Part shown: positions 34,848-44,224 of the stretch, in pieces | Layout: each line of letters starts with the position of its first letter | Position numbering within the stretch: the stretch's first letter is position 1 | Source of the DNA: Novacetimonas pomaceti | GTDB taxonomy: Bacteria > Pseudomonadota > Alphaproteobacteria > Acetobacterales > Acetobacteraceae | Direction: 5' to 3' | Assembly (NCBI RefSeq): GCF_003207955.1 | Contig: NZ_NOXG01000014.1 | Coordinates: forward strand, 1-64,000 | DNA: 64,000 nucleotides | Translations under genes and position numbers: made by a program | Notes under the pieces: generated by a model | Database searches by the model: none | The model's input: the letters and a program-made list of their open reading frames with translations, nothing else | What the model was told of the DNA's origin: nothing

Positions 34848-34931
34848 TTAAAAGTTTTTGGCGAAGCTTTTTCCAAAAAGCTTCAAAGGACATCGCCTTT
34901 TTGGAAAAAGGCGACACCCAAAAACTCTTAT
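34848..34931 (+). repeat. Intergenic stem-loop element, copy 9 (full)
   Basis: Full element: AAAAGTTTTTGGCGAAGC, GAAGCTTTTTCCAAAAAGCTTC, CATCGCCTTTTTGGAAAAAGGCGA, ending CACCCAAAAACTCTT. Also preceded by AACCTGTTGATAAAA, which recurs before copies 11 and 13. Between convergent pqiC and the cupin gene. Confidence 0.9.
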
Positions 34932-34960
34932 GATTTCAGGGTAATATTGGATCCGTCTTT

Positions 34961-35389
34961 TCAGGCGAGGGTATTGGCGTAATTCTTCAGGTGGCTGACG
35001 AATTTCAGCCCCTTCGTGGCCTCGGGGTCCACGAAATGCACGTCGTCGGGCGCGCGGCGCGGCGTGTCGGCGGCGAAGAAGACCACCGGCGCGGTACCGA
35101 TCGGTCGCACCCCATGCACGACATTGCGCAGGAACGACACCATCTGCCCCGCGCGCAGGGTGCGTGGCGGTTCGTCCTCGATCAGGAATTCCAGTTCCCC
35201 GCGCAGCAGCAGCAGGTGTTCGTCGCACTGCGTATGATAATGCCGGGGCAGGGGGTGATAGATGCGGAACAGCCGCATGCTGGCCTCCGCCGAATCGCTG
35301 AGGTAGGCATCGACGATCAGCGTGTCCGACCGGTCGGGGAACTGCTTTATGATCTCGTCAAAATCAGCGAATCTGTAACGTTCGTTCAT
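34961..35389 (-). CDS. Single-domain cupin protein
   Basis: 142 residues. The cupin metal-binding motif is visible: HYHTQCDEHLLLLRGELEF (two His and a Glu), then NVVHGVRPIG, which gives the second-motif His. Family fold is a six-stranded beta barrel; substrate or regulatory role unknown. The ATG at 35389 follows GGAGGAACC. Longer readings cross the repeat. Located between the pqi operon and nusG; no operon partner apparent. Confidence 0.8.
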   Translation of the reverse strand: MNERYRFADFDEIIKQFPDRSDTLIVDAYLSDSAEASMRLFRIYHPLPRHYHTQCDEHLLLLRGELEFLIEDEPPRTLRAGQMVSFLRNVVHGVRPIGTAPVVFFAADTPRRAPDDVHFVDPEATKGLKFVSHLKNYANTLA

Positions 35390-35513
35390 TCCGGTTCCTC
35401 CCGTTGGGTGGGGAAGTGTATCGCGATGCGACCATCCGGGGCCATGGTGAATGGGTGATGGCATGACGGGGCCGGACGGGCGGCCGGAAATAACCAGCTG
35501 ATAATGAATGATA

Positions 35514-35595
35514 AAAATTTCTGGGTGCCGTCTTTCATCTAAAAAGGCGGCGTCCTTTGAAGCTTTTTGCAAAAAGCTTCACCAAAAACTTTCAT
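35514..35595 (-). repeat. Intergenic stem-loop element, copy 10
   Basis: Inverted, near full length (CTAAAAAGGCGGCGTCC..GAAGCTTTTTGCAAAAAGCTTCACC). It lies beyond the nusG terminator and upstream of the cupin gene. Confidence 0.88.
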
Positions 35596-35632
35596 GACTT
35601 CGGTGTGTTGCCGGCCTTGGGACGTGGGCATG

Positions 35633-35659
35633 AAAAAAGGCACCGCGAAGGGTGCCTTT
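35633..35659 (-). terminator. Rho-independent terminator of secE-nusG
   Basis: Minus strand: GGCACC-CTTCGC-GGTGCC followed by TTTTTT, 28 nt after the nusG stop. It separates nusG from the following cupin gene. Confidence 0.88.
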
Positions 35660-35686
35660 GTCCCAGATATCGCGGATGGAAAAGGA

Positions 35687-36217
35687 TCAGACCTTTTCCA
35701 CCTGATTGTATTCCAGATCCACCGGCGTGGAGCGTCCGAAGATCGAGACGCTGACGGTCAGGCGGCCCTTTTCCTCGTCCACTTCCTCGATCGTGCCGTT
35801 GAAGGACGTGAACGGACCGTCCGCAACACGGATCTGCTCGCCCACCTCGAACGTGACGGAAGGACGCACGCGCTCGACGCCTTCCTGCGCCTGCTTCATG
35901 ATCCGCTCGGCCTCGACCTTGGGAATGGGGGAGGGTTTGGTCTTGCTGCCCAGGAAGCCGGTTACCTTCGGCGTGTCCTTGACCAGGTGCCACGCCTCGT
36001 CCGTCAGTTCCATGTTGACCAGCACGTAGCCGGGAAAGAACTTGCGTTCCGAATTGACCTTCTGGCCGCGACGGACCTCGGTCACTTCCTCGGACGGCAC
36101 AAGGATTTCCCCGAAATGGTCGGCCAGCCCCTTCTGGGCGGCCTGTTCCTTGATGTGCTGGGCGATTTTCTTTTCAAAACCCGAATAGACGTGGATGACA
36201 TACCACCGCTTGGCCAT
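35687..36217 (-). CDS. nusG: Transcription termination/antitermination factor NusG
   Basis: 176 residues, normal length. NGN domain (MAKRWYVIHVYSGFEKKIA, RKFFPGYVLVNMELTDEAWH, KVTGFLGS) binds RNA polymerase; the C-terminal KOW domain (FEVGEQIRVADGPFTSFNGT) binds Rho or ribosomal protein S10. Transcribed with secE 8 nt upstream. A terminator follows at once, so unlike in E. coli the gene is not joined to rplKAJL-rpoBC, which are not in this window downstream. Confidence 0.97.
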   Translation of the reverse strand: MAKRWYVIHVYSGFEKKIAQHIKEQAAQKGLADHFGEILVPSEEVTEVRRGQKVNSERKFFPGYVLVNMELTDEAWHLVKDTPKVTGFLGSKTKPSPIPKVEAERIMKQAQEGVERVRPSVTFEVGEQIRVADGPFTSFNGTIEEVDEEKGRLTVSVSIFGRSTPVDLEYNQVEKV

Positions 36218-36225
36218 GGCTGAAC

Positions 36226-36420
36226 TCAGCCTCCCAGTCCAAATAGTTTACGCACGCCAAGGCCGATCACCTCGTCGACGAGGAAGAAAAATACCGATGC
36301 CAGCCCGGCCATCGCCAGAACCGCGCCCGTCGTCATCAGGGTCGCGCGGCGCGTGGGCCACGTGACCTTTTTCGCCTCGGCGCGGACTTCTTCTACAAAT
36401 TTCGCGGGACTGACCGACAC
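36226..36420 (-). CDS. secE: Preprotein translocase subunit SecE
   Basis: 64 residues with one membrane helix (TTGAVLAMAGLASVFFFLVD). The conserved amphipathic segment FVEEVRAEAKKVTWPTRR before it is the SecE signature. GTG start at 36420 after AGGAAGG gives the usual length. Part of SecYEG; upstream lies tRNA-Trp. Confidence 0.95.
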   Translation of the reverse strand: MSVSPAKFVEEVRAEAKKVTWPTRRATLMTTGAVLAMAGLASVFFFLVDEVIGLGVRKLFGLGG

Positions 36421-36559
36421 GAAACATCCTTCCTGCAACACCCGACGCGCCTGACCGGGGGTGCCCGGCTGGCGCGGGGGCCTGAAATCCGGTCAGCACG
36501 GCGTTGTCCTGACCAAAACATGCCAAGCCGGAAGGGGGGGAATGATCCCGACCGGAGAA

Positions 36560-36636
36560 TGGCAGGGGTGGAGGGTCTCGAACCCGCAACCTCCGGTTTT
36601 GGAGACCGGCGCTCTAGCCAATTGAGCTACACCCCT
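36560..36636 (-). tRNA. tRNA-Trp (CCA)
   Basis: 77 nt on the minus strand: acceptor AGGGGTG/CACCCCT, D arm GCTCAATTGGCTAGAGC, anticodon arm CCGGT-CTCCAAA-ACCGG (anticodon CCA), T arm with TTCGAGA loop, encoded CCA. Located upstream of secE as in many bacteria. A TTGACT (36749-36754) and TATTCT (36729-36734) lie upstream on this strand with a short 14-nt spacer. Confidence 0.95.
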
Positions 36637-36836
36637 GCAAAGCCGCTATCGACGTGGCCGGATCGCGGCGGAACCATTGTCCCGCCCTTCCGGCCTGCCC
36701 ATGCGTACCCGGCACAGTGAAGCGGAAAAGAATACGACTGACGGAGAAAGTCAAGGGGGCGTGGGTGATTTCATGCGCGGGGATAAAAAAAACGTTCCCC
36801 GCCCCGATGAAAGTGGCGTGGTCGCGTCATCGGGAC

Positions 36837-36866
36837 TTGCCATGCCTTGTCGCCACGCATTATACA
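36837..36866 (+). promoter_or_regulatory. Promoter of tRNA-Gly
   Basis: TTGCCA (36837-36842), 17-nt spacer, TTATAC (36860-36865), 15 nt before the first base of the tRNA. Confidence 0.55.
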
Positions 36867-36879
36867 TGCCCCGAAATGG

Positions 36880-36953
36880 GCGGGCGTAGCATAGTGGTAA
36901 TGCAGTAGCCTTCCAAGCTTCTGAGGAGGGTTCGATTCCCTTCGCCCGCTCCA
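36880..36953 (+). tRNA. tRNA-Gly (TCC)
   Basis: 74 nt: acceptor GCGGGCG/CGCCCGC, D arm GCATAGTGGTAATGC, anticodon loop CTTCCAA (anticodon TCC), T arm AGGGTTCGATTCCCT, and encoded CCA. Downstream gene is an MFS exporter. Confidence 0.95.
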
Positions 36954-37106
36954 TTCCTTCGTTATCCTTCAAGCATATATCTTGAGTGTGGCTCCCGCTT
37001 CGCACGGAACGGGTTTCGTCCCGGACATGCCGGGTGGCCGGGCTGGGTCCCCCAACGGGCCCTGCGGCCGCGGGCAGCTTCCGACCGACGGGAACCCGAC
37101 CACGCC

Positions 37107-38621
37107 ATGACCCCCACCAATCCCCCCACGCACGCCGGGGCGTCCCGGCCCGCCGCGATTCATCCGACCATTGTGCTGGTGACGTGCTGCCTCAGCCTGT
37201 TGCTGGTGATGATGGACGTGACCATCGTCAACGTGGCGCTCCCTTCCATCCGCATCGCCCTGCATGGCAGTTTCTCCACCCTGCAATGGGTGGTCGACGG
37301 CTATACCCTGATGGTCGCCAGCCTGCTGGTGCTGATGGGCGCGATCGCCGACCGGGTGGGGCGGCGGCGCGTCTTCGTCGCTGGAATCGCGGTGTTCTGC
37401 GGGGGGTCGATGCTGTGCGCGCTGTCGGGGTCGATCCCGTTCCTGGTGTTCGCGCGCATGCTGCAGGGAATCGGTGGCGCGATGCTCAACCCCGTGGCGC
37501 TGTCGATCATCGCGAACGTCTTTACCGATCCGCGCGCGCGGGCGCAGGCCATCGGGATATGGGGCGGCACGTCTGGCGTGGCGCTGGCGCTGGGGCCGGT
37601 GGTGGGGGGCATCCTTGTCCACTGGGTCAACTGGCAGGCGGTGTTCTGGGTCAACGTGCCGATCGGGATCATCGGGATTTTCCTCAGCCTGCGTTTCATC
37701 CCCGAATCCCACGGCCCGCGCACGCGCGCGTTCGACGGGCCGGGGCAACTGCTGGTGATGGTGACGCTGGCGATGCTGACGGCCGCCCTGATCGAGGCGC
37801 GTGACCTCGGCTGGAGCAATCCGGTCATCGTCGGGTTCCTGTCGCTGGGTGTCCTTGCGATGATCGGGTTCGTGATCGTGGAACAGCGCAGTCCCGCGCC
37901 GCTGGTGGACCTGCGGTTTTTCCATGCGCTGCCGTTTTCCGGGGCGATCGTGACCGCCATCCTCGCCTTTGCGGTCTTCAGCGCGTTCCTGTTCCTCAAT
38001 ACCCTCTATCTCCAGGGATCGCGCGGGATGTCGGCGCTGCATGCGGGGCTGTGCACGCTGCCGTTCGCGGTGTGCAGCAGCGTCTGCTCCCCCCTGTCGG
38101 GACGTCTGGTGGGACATGTGGGCGCGCGCCTGCCGCTGCTGGTCTCCGCCGTGGGGTTTGGCGTCAGCGCCCTGCTGCTGACGGGGCTGTCGGATGCGAC
38201 GCCGCTGTGGGTGCTGCTGGTGGCGTATGGCCTGTGCGGCTGCGGATTCGGGATGTGCAACGCCCCGATCACCAATGCCGCCGTCTCCGGCATGCCGCGC
38301 ACGCAGGCGGGGGTGGCGGCGGCGCTGGCCTCCACCAGCCGGCAGATCGGGGTGCTGCTGGGCATCGCGCTGTCTGGCACGATGACCGGCGCGCCGACGG
38401 GACAGATCGGGGCGGTCCAGTGGGCGGCGTTCGCGCGGGCGACGCATGCCGTGTGGTGGGCGATGCTGGTGGCGGCCATCCTGATCGGGGTGATCGGCAT
38501 TGTCGTCACCAGCGCGCGGGCGCGCGCCAGCACCAAAGCTGTGGCGGCCGTGCTGGCCGGGGTGGAGGCTGGCGACATGGCGGCCCGGGGCATGGGCGGC
38601 GGGGCATCGCGGCGGGCCTGA
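37107..38621 (+). CDS. DHA2-family (EmrB/QacA-type) MFS drug exporter
   Basis: 504 residues, about 14 transmembrane helices. Motif A of the family is GAIADRVGRRRVF (about residue 80-92), motif C is GPVVGGIL in helix 5, and the LDVTIVNVALP opening appears as MMDVTIVNVALPSI with the key Asp in helix 1. Exports toxic compounds by proton antiport; the substrate is unknown. There is no membrane-fusion partner (emrA) nearby. The C-terminal tail is Ala/Arg-rich. Confidence 0.88.
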   Translation: MTPTNPPTHAGASRPAAIHPTIVLVTCCLSLLLVMMDVTIVNVALPSIRIALHGSFSTLQWVVDGYTLMVASLLVLMGAIADRVGRRRVFVAGIAVFCGGSMLCALSGSIPFLVFARMLQGIGGAMLNPVALSIIANVFTDPRARAQAIGIWGGTSGVALALGPVVGGILVHWVNWQAVFWVNVPIGIIGIFLSLRFIPESHGPRTRAFDGPGQLLVMVTLAMLTAALIEARDLGWSNPVIVGFLSLGVLAMIGFVIVEQRSPAPLVDLRFFHALPFSGAIVTAILAFAVFSAFLFLNTLYLQGSRGMSALHAGLCTLPFAVCSSVCSPLSGRLVGHVGARLPLLVSAVGFGVSALLLTGLSDATPLWVLLVAYGLCGCGFGMCNAPITNAAVSGMPRTQAGVAAALASTSRQIGVLLGIALSGTMTGAPTGQIGAVQWAAFARATHAVWWAMLVAAILIGVIGIVVTSARARASTKAVAAVLAGVEAGDMAARGMGGGASRRA

Positions 38622-38941
38622 CCGGCTCCTGTTCGATCCGTGCATGACTGAGATGCGCAGCGTGCAATGGAAGGCGGGATATTCGTGACGAATCGTTCAT
38701 GAACTCTATTTCCGAAGCGGGGGTGGATATGTATGCTACGACCCGCTGTGGGACGGTGGCGTGACCTGCCGGACGGCCGGGTCGGGCGCGCGATGGATTT
38801 TGTGGCGCGCGGCCGGTATGGTGCCGGTTGCGTGGGTCAACGCAGCGTGCTAGAGCCGCGCCAGCAGTGGCTCGGGCGGTCGTGTTCCGGGGCCTGCGGC
38901 GTGTTTGTGTGACCCACGATTCTGGATTGGAAAAGCGGACA
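38622..38941. other. Intergenic region upstream of the ATP synthase operon
   Basis: 320 nt between the exporter and atpH. It must hold the atp promoter, but I see no element strong enough to name. No repeat copy and no RNA gene. Confidence 0.5.
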
Positions 38942-39523
38942 GTGGATTCGACTGGAACGACCTCAATACCAATCGCCTCCATTGCCAATGGCCTTGCGGG
39001 CCGTTACGCGACGGCGCTCTATGACCTTGCCTCCGACCAGCAGAAGCTCGACCTCGCGCTGGACCAGGCAAAGGCCCTGTCCTCCATGCTGGACCAGAGC
39101 GCGGACCTGTCCGCGGTGCTGGTTGATCGCACCCTTGACATCCGCCAGTCCACGCGCGCGCTGCTCGCGGTGCTGGACAAGGAGGGTTTCGATCCCCTGA
39201 TCCGTGATTTCGTCGGCGTGGTGGCGGCCAACCGCCGCCTGCCGCATCTTCGTGAAATTCTCGCCGCCCTGGCGGCAATCGCCGCTGCCCGCCGGGGCGA
39301 GGTGGTGGCGGACGTCGTGTCCGCCCATCCCCTCAACGACGTGCAGCGCGCACAGCTTCGCGGCCGCCTCGCCGAGGCCGGCTATTCCAAAGTCAATATC
39401 CAGGAGCGTGTTGACGCGGCGCTGCTGGGCGGTCTGGTCGTGCGCATAGGCGCCCGCCTGTATGATACCAGCCTCAGATCCCGCCTTACCCGCCTGCATC
39501 ATGCCATGAAGGGAGCCGCGTGA
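38942..39523 (+). CDS. atpH: ATP synthase F1 subunit delta
   Basis: 193 residues. Joins F1 to the b-subunit stator. Typical AGRYATALYDLA opening near residue 20 and the C-terminal GGLVVRIGARLYDTSLRSRL. I chose GTG at 38942, giving MDSTGTTSIPIASIANG; a GTG at 38909 would add 11 residues. First gene of atpHAGDC; subunits of F0 are not here, as usual in alphaproteobacteria, where they form a separate operon. Confidence 0.92.
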   Translation: MDSTGTTSIPIASIANGLAGRYATALYDLASDQQKLDLALDQAKALSSMLDQSADLSAVLVDRTLDIRQSTRALLAVLDKEGFDPLIRDFVGVVAANRRLPHLREILAALAAIAAARRGEVVADVVSAHPLNDVQRAQLRGRLAEAGYSKVNIQERVDAALLGGLVVRIGARLYDTSLRSRLTRLHHAMKGAA

Positions 39524-41061
39524 TGGAAATCCGCCCCTCCGAGATTTCGGATATCCTCAAGCAGCAGATCGCCACGTTCGACCAGGCTGTCGATGTTGCC
39601 GAAACCGGCACCATCCTGTCGGTTGGTGACGGCATCGCCCGTGTTTACGGGCTGCAGAACGTCGAAGCCGGCGAAATGCTGGTCTTCCCCGCCAGCGGCC
39701 AGCATGGCATGGCGCTGAACCTCGAGAACGACAATGTCGGCGTCGTCATCTTCGGTGATGACACCTCCATGCGCGAAGGCGACACCGTCGCGCGCACCGG
39801 CAAGGTGGTCGAGGTCCCGACCGGCAAGGCCCTGCTGGGCCGCGTGGTCGACGGTCTGGGCAACCCGATCGACGGCAAGGGTCCGCTGGTTGGTGAAATC
39901 ATCAACAAGCGCGCGGAAATCAAGGCCCCCGGCATCATGCCGCGCCAGTCCGTCAGCGAGCCGATGCAGACCGGCATCAAGGCCATCGACGCGCTGGTGC
40001 CCATCGGGCGCGGCCAGCGTGAGCTGATCATCGGTGACCGCCAGACCGGCAAGACCGCGATCCTGATCGACACCATCGTCAACCAGAAGAGCGTCAATGC
40101 CCTGGGTGACGAATCCAAGTCGCTGTACTGCATCTATGTCGCGATCGGGCAGAAGCGTTCGACCGTGGCGCAGCTGGTCCGCACGCTGGAGGAAACCGGC
40201 GCGATGGAATATTCCATCGTCGTGGCGGCCACCGCGTCCGACCCGGCCCCGATGCAGTACCTGGCGCCGTATGCCGCGTGCTCCATGGGCGAATATTTCC
40301 GCGACAACGGCATGCATGCCCTGATCGTGTATGATGACCTGTCCAAGCAGGCCGTCGCCTATCGCCAGATGTCGCTGCTGCTGCGTCGTCCGCCGGGACG
40401 TGAGGCGTATCCGGGTGACGTGTTCTACCTGCATTCGCGCCTGCTGGAACGCGCCGCGAAGATGTCCGACAAGTTCGGCGCGGGTTCGCTGACGGCGCTT
40501 CCGGTGATCGAGACGCAGGCTGGCGACGTGTCGGCCTATATCCCGACCAACGTGATTTCCATTACCGACGGCCAGGTGTTCCTTGAAACCGACCTGTTCT
40601 ATCGCGGCATCCGCCCGGCGGTGAACGTTGGCGGTTCCGTGTCGCGCGTCGGTTCCGCTGCGCAGATCAAGGCGATGAAGCAGGTTGCCGGCAAGATCAA
40701 GCTGGAACTGGCGCAGTATCGCGAAATGGCCGCCTTCTCGCAGTTCGCGTCGGACCTCGATCCCGCGACGCAGAAGCAGCTTGCCCGTGGCGCGCGCCTT
40801 GTCGAGCTGCTCAAGCAGCCCGAAACCTCCCCGCTTTCGGTCGAGGAGCAGGTGGTCGTCCTGTTCGCGGGCACCCGTGGCTATATCGACGCCGTGCCGG
40901 TGAACGAGGTCACGACCTATGAAAAGCGTCTGCTTGAGGAAGTGCGTTCGGCAGGCAAGGACATCCTCGAATCCATCCGGACCCAGCGTCAGCTGACCAA
41001 GGATATCGAAAGCCGACTGAACGATTTCCTGACGACGTTCGGCCGTCAGTTCGTCAACTGA
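39523..41061 (+). CDS. atpA: ATP synthase F1 subunit alpha
   Basis: 512 residues, normal length. P-loop GDRQTGKT, the family block PGREAYPGDVFYLHSRLLER and the non-catalytic site signature are all present. ATG at 39523 overlaps the atpH stop by one base and has GGGAG upstream. Non-catalytic nucleotide-binding subunit of the hexamer. Confidence 0.98.
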   Translation: MEIRPSEISDILKQQIATFDQAVDVAETGTILSVGDGIARVYGLQNVEAGEMLVFPASGQHGMALNLENDNVGVVIFGDDTSMREGDTVARTGKVVEVPTGKALLGRVVDGLGNPIDGKGPLVGEIINKRAEIKAPGIMPRQSVSEPMQTGIKAIDALVPIGRGQRELIIGDRQTGKTAILIDTIVNQKSVNALGDESKSLYCIYVAIGQKRSTVAQLVRTLEETGAMEYSIVVAATASDPAPMQYLAPYAACSMGEYFRDNGMHALIVYDDLSKQAVAYRQMSLLLRRPPGREAYPGDVFYLHSRLLERAAKMSDKFGAGSLTALPVIETQAGDVSAYIPTNVISITDGQVFLETDLFYRGIRPAVNVGGSVSRVGSAAQIKAMKQVAGKIKLELAQYREMAAFSQFASDLDPATQKQLARGARLVELLKQPETSPLSVEEQVVVLFAGTRGYIDAVPVNEVTTYEKRLLEEVRSAGKDILESIRTQRQLTKDIESRLNDFLTTFGRQFVN

Positions 41062-41077
41062 GGAAGAACGCGCATCC

Positions 41078-41959
41078 ATGGCTTCCCTGAAGGAACTGCG
41101 CGCAAGGATCGGCAGCGTCAAATCGACGCGAAAGATCACCAGCGCGATGAAAATGGTCGCCGCGGCCAAGCTGCGTCGGGCGGAAACCCGCGCGGCGGCG
41201 GCGCGTCCCTATGCCGACGCGATGCGCCGCATGCTCGCCGAGGTTGCCCGCAGCATGGCGGGCGAGGGCGGCCAGCCCAAGCTGCTGTCCGGCACGGGGG
41301 GAGATACCACCCACCTGCTGGTACCGATGTCGAGCGACCGTGGTCTTGCCGGGGCCTTCAACGCCAACATCAACCGCAAGACGCGCGACATGATCCTCAA
41401 GCTGCAGGCCGCGGGCAAGACCGTGCGCCTGCTGCCGGTCGGGCGCAAGACGTACGAATACCTGCAGCGCGATTTCGCGGACCTGATTATCGGGCACATC
41501 CACATGTCGTCGGGCAAGGAAGTCTCGTTCAAGGTCGCTTCCGACCTGGGCGAACGGATTTCCGGCATGCTGGACCGGGATGAATTCGATGTCTGCACGC
41601 TGGTGTACAACCGCTTCCAGAACGTCATGTCGCAGGTCCCGACGGAAATGCAGCTGATCCCGCTGGCGCTGCCGGGCAACGACAACGACGCGGGCGACGA
41701 GACCGCGCAGTACGAGTTCGAGCCGGACGAGGGCGCGCTGCTGTCGCGACTGCTGCCACGCAACCTGCAGGTCCAGCTTTATGCGACCATGCTTGAAACC
41801 GCCGCGGGTGAAAACGGCGCGCGGATGACGGCGATGGACAGTGCCACGCGTAACGCGGGCAAGGCCATCGACCGGCTGACGCTGACCTATAACCGCACCC
41901 GCCAGACCAACATCACCAATGAACTGATCGAGATCATTTCGGGCGCCCAGGCAGTCTGA
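41078..41959 (+). CDS. atpG: ATP synthase F1 subunit gamma
   Basis: 293 residues. Central rotor shaft: N-terminal coiled helix LRARIGSVKSTRKITSAMKM and C-terminal DRLTLTYNRTRQTNITNELI, both hallmark sequences that sit inside the alpha-beta ring. 16 nt after atpA. Confidence 0.98.
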   Translation: MASLKELRARIGSVKSTRKITSAMKMVAAAKLRRAETRAAAARPYADAMRRMLAEVARSMAGEGGQPKLLSGTGGDTTHLLVPMSSDRGLAGAFNANINRKTRDMILKLQAAGKTVRLLPVGRKTYEYLQRDFADLIIGHIHMSSGKEVSFKVASDLGERISGMLDRDEFDVCTLVYNRFQNVMSQVPTEMQLIPLALPGNDNDAGDETAQYEFEPDEGALLSRLLPRNLQVQLYATMLETAAGENGARMTAMDSATRNAGKAIDRLTLTYNRTRQTNITNELIEIISGAQAV

Positions 41960-41990
41960 AGATCGGTCTCCACGCTCCAGGAGCTGTCCC

Positions 41991-43472
41991 ATGTCGGAAA
42001 CCACAACTCACGAGGCTCCTGTCTCCACACAGGGGCAGTCGCAGAAAAGCAACGTCGTCGGCCGCGTGACGCAGATCCGCGGCGCCGTCGTCGATGTCCA
42101 GTTCGAAGGCACGCTGCCGCACATCCTCGATGCGCTGCATGTCTCGCTCAATGGCCAGACGCTGGTGCTCGAGGTCGCGCAGGAAATCGGCGAGCACGAA
42201 GTCCGCTGCATCGCGATGGACACGACCGACGGCCTGAGCCGCGGGACCGAGGTCGTCGCCACGGGCACGCAGATCACCGTGCCGGTCGGTCCGGGCACGC
42301 TGGGCCGTATCCTGAACGTCATCGGTGAGCCGATCGACGATCGTGGCCCGATCCAGGCGAAGGGCCGTTCGCCGATCCACCGCGCGGCCCCGGCCTTTGA
42401 CGAACAGGCTGCCGCGACCGAAATCCTGCCGACCGGCATCAAGGTCGTCGACCTGCTCTGCCCCTACCTGAAGGGGGGCAAGGTCGGCCTGTTCGGTGGC
42501 GCGGGCGTCGGCAAGACGGTCATCATCCAGGAACTGATCAACAACATCGCCAAGGCGCATGGCGGCGTGTCCGTCTTTGCCGGTGTCGGTGAACGTACCC
42601 GTGAAGGTAACGACCTGTATTACGAAATGCAGGACGCGGGCGTCATCAAGCTCGATGGTGATTCCACCGCGGGTTCCAAGGTGGCGCTGGTTTATGGCCA
42701 GATGAACGAACCGCCGGGTGCGCGTGCCCGCGTGGCGCTGTCCGGCGTGACGGTCGCGGAATATTTCCGCGATGTCGAAGGCCAGGACGTGCTGTTCTTC
42801 GTCGACAACATCTTCCGCTTCACGCAGGCCGGCGCCGAAGTGTCCGCGCTGCTGGGCCGTATTCCTTCGGCCGTGGGTTACCAGCCGACGCTGGCGACCG
42901 AAATGGGCGCGCTGCAGGAACGCATCACCTCCACCAAGAAGGGGTCGATCACCTCGGTGCAGGCCGTTTACGTTCCCGCCGATGACCTGACCGACCCGGC
43001 GCCTGCCGCGACGTTCGCCCATCTTGACGCGACGACGGTGCTGAACCGTTCCATCGCGGAAATGGGCATCTATCCCGCCGTTGACCCGCTGGATTCGACC
43101 TCGCGCTCGCTGGACCCGAAAATCGTGGGCGACGAACATTATCAGGTGGCGCGCGACGTGCAGCGCATCCTGCAGACCTACAAGTCGCTGCAGGACATCA
43201 TCGCCATCCTGGGCATGGATGAACTGTCGGAAGACGACAAGCTGGTGGTGGCGCGCGCGCGTCGTATCCAGCGTTTCCTGTCGCAGCCGTTCCATGTGGC
43301 CGAAGTGTTCACCGGCGCGCCGGGCAAGCTGGTCGCGCTGGCCGATACCGTGCGTTCGTTCAAGGCGATTGTCGCGGGCGAATACGATCACCTACCCGAA
43401 AGCGCGTTCTACATGGTCGGCGCGATCGAGGAAGCGGTGGCCAAGGCCGAAAAGATGAAGGAATCGGCCTGA
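41991..43472 (+). CDS. atpD: ATP synthase F1 subunit beta (catalytic)
   Basis: 493 residues. P-loop GGAGVGKTV, catalytic-site GERTREGNDLYYEM and the ALLGRIPSAVGYQPTLATEM block are intact. The first 25 residues are a short polar extension. Catalyses ATP formation. 31 nt after atpG. Confidence 0.98.
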   Translation: MSETTTHEAPVSTQGQSQKSNVVGRVTQIRGAVVDVQFEGTLPHILDALHVSLNGQTLVLEVAQEIGEHEVRCIAMDTTDGLSRGTEVVATGTQITVPVGPGTLGRILNVIGEPIDDRGPIQAKGRSPIHRAAPAFDEQAAATEILPTGIKVVDLLCPYLKGGKVGLFGGAGVGKTVIIQELINNIAKAHGGVSVFAGVGERTREGNDLYYEMQDAGVIKLDGDSTAGSKVALVYGQMNEPPGARARVALSGVTVAEYFRDVEGQDVLFFVDNIFRFTQAGAEVSALLGRIPSAVGYQPTLATEMGALQERITSTKKGSITSVQAVYVPADDLTDPAPAATFAHLDATTVLNRSIAEMGIYPAVDPLDSTSRSLDPKIVGDEHYQVARDVQRILQTYKSLQDIIAILGMDELSEDDKLVVARARRIQRFLSQPFHVAEVFTGAPGKLVALADTVRSFKAIVAGEYDHLPESAFYMVGAIEEAVAKAEKMKESA

Positions 43473-43503
43473 TTACTGGCCCCTGACGCAAGGAAGACAG
43501 ACC

Positions 43504-43929
43504 ATGCCGATTAAGGTCGAGATTGTCAGCCCGGAGAAAATCCTTTTCTCCCACAAGGCTGACATGGTGGTCATGCCCGGGTCCGAGGGCGATATCGCCG
43601 CGATGCCCGAGCATGCGCCGCTGATGCTGATGCTGCGCGGTGGCGTTGTCGAGATTTACGAGGGCGATGCCATCGCCCATCGTTTCTTCGTGTCGGGCGG
43701 GTTTGCCGATATGACGCCGGACCACTGCACCATCCTGGCGGATCACGCGACGCCGGTGACGGAACTTTCCGCGACCGATGCCGAATCCCGTCTGGCCGCG
43801 CTGGAAAAATCCTATGACGAGGCGGACAAGATGAATGTCCCCGCGCTGGATATCCTGATGGACAAGATGCAGTCCGCCCGTGCGGAAATCGAGGCCGCCA
43901 ACAGTGCCACGCCCGAGATGTCGATCTGA
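43504..43929 (+). CDS. atpC: ATP synthase F1 subunit epsilon
   Basis: 141 residues. Beta-sandwich N-domain (VEIVSPEKILFSHKADMVVM, GDIAAMPEHAPLM) followed by two C-terminal helices (AESRLAALEKSYDEAD) that can regulate ATP hydrolysis. ATG 31 nt after atpD with AAGGAAG. Last gene; a strong terminator follows. Confidence 0.96.
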   Translation: MPIKVEIVSPEKILFSHKADMVVMPGSEGDIAAMPEHAPLMLMLRGGVVEIYEGDAIAHRFFVSGGFADMTPDHCTILADHATPVTELSATDAESRLAALEKSYDEADKMNVPALDILMDKMQSARAEIEAANSATPEMSI

Positions 43930-43958
43930 TATCGCGGCTTCCGGCCTGATCAGTCATG

Positions 43959-43992
43959 AAAACGGCGCCCCCTGGTGGGCGCCGTTTTTTTT
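43959..43992 (+). terminator. Rho-independent terminator of the atp operon
   Basis: AAAACGGCGCCC-CCTGGT-GGGCGCCGTTTT stem with eight T residues, 30 nt after the atpC stop. Confidence 0.95.
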
Positions 43993-44067
43993 GTGGGTTC
44001 CTGAACCGTTTCACGGATTGCCGGGGTGTTTTTGCGCGGATTTTTGGAAACCGTTGATAAAAAGTAG

Positions 44068-44150
44068 CAAAAGTTTTTGGTGAAGCTTTTTGCAAAAAGC
44101 TTCGAAAGACATCGCCTGTTTGAAAAAAGGCGATACCCAAAAACTTTTAG
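44068..44150 (+). repeat. Intergenic stem-loop element, copy 11 (full)
   Basis: Best-conserved ends: AAAAGTTTTTGGTG and TACCCAAAAACTTTT are inverted copies. Hairpins GAAGCTTTTTGCAAAAAGCTTC and TCGCCTGTTTGAAAAAAGGCGA. Between convergent atpC and queF, after the atpC terminator. Confidence 0.92.
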
Positions 44151-44224
44151 AATTTCAGTCCATTACCGGGTCTGACTGTCAAACGGCTTTTTTCCCGTAA
44201 AGCTTTTCATGCGCCGGGCATATG

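Noticed and set aside
36969..38645. 558-codon minus-strand open frame opposite the MFS gene
   Set aside because: Low-complexity His/Arg/Gln composition and no start context; the exporter is clear on the plus strand.
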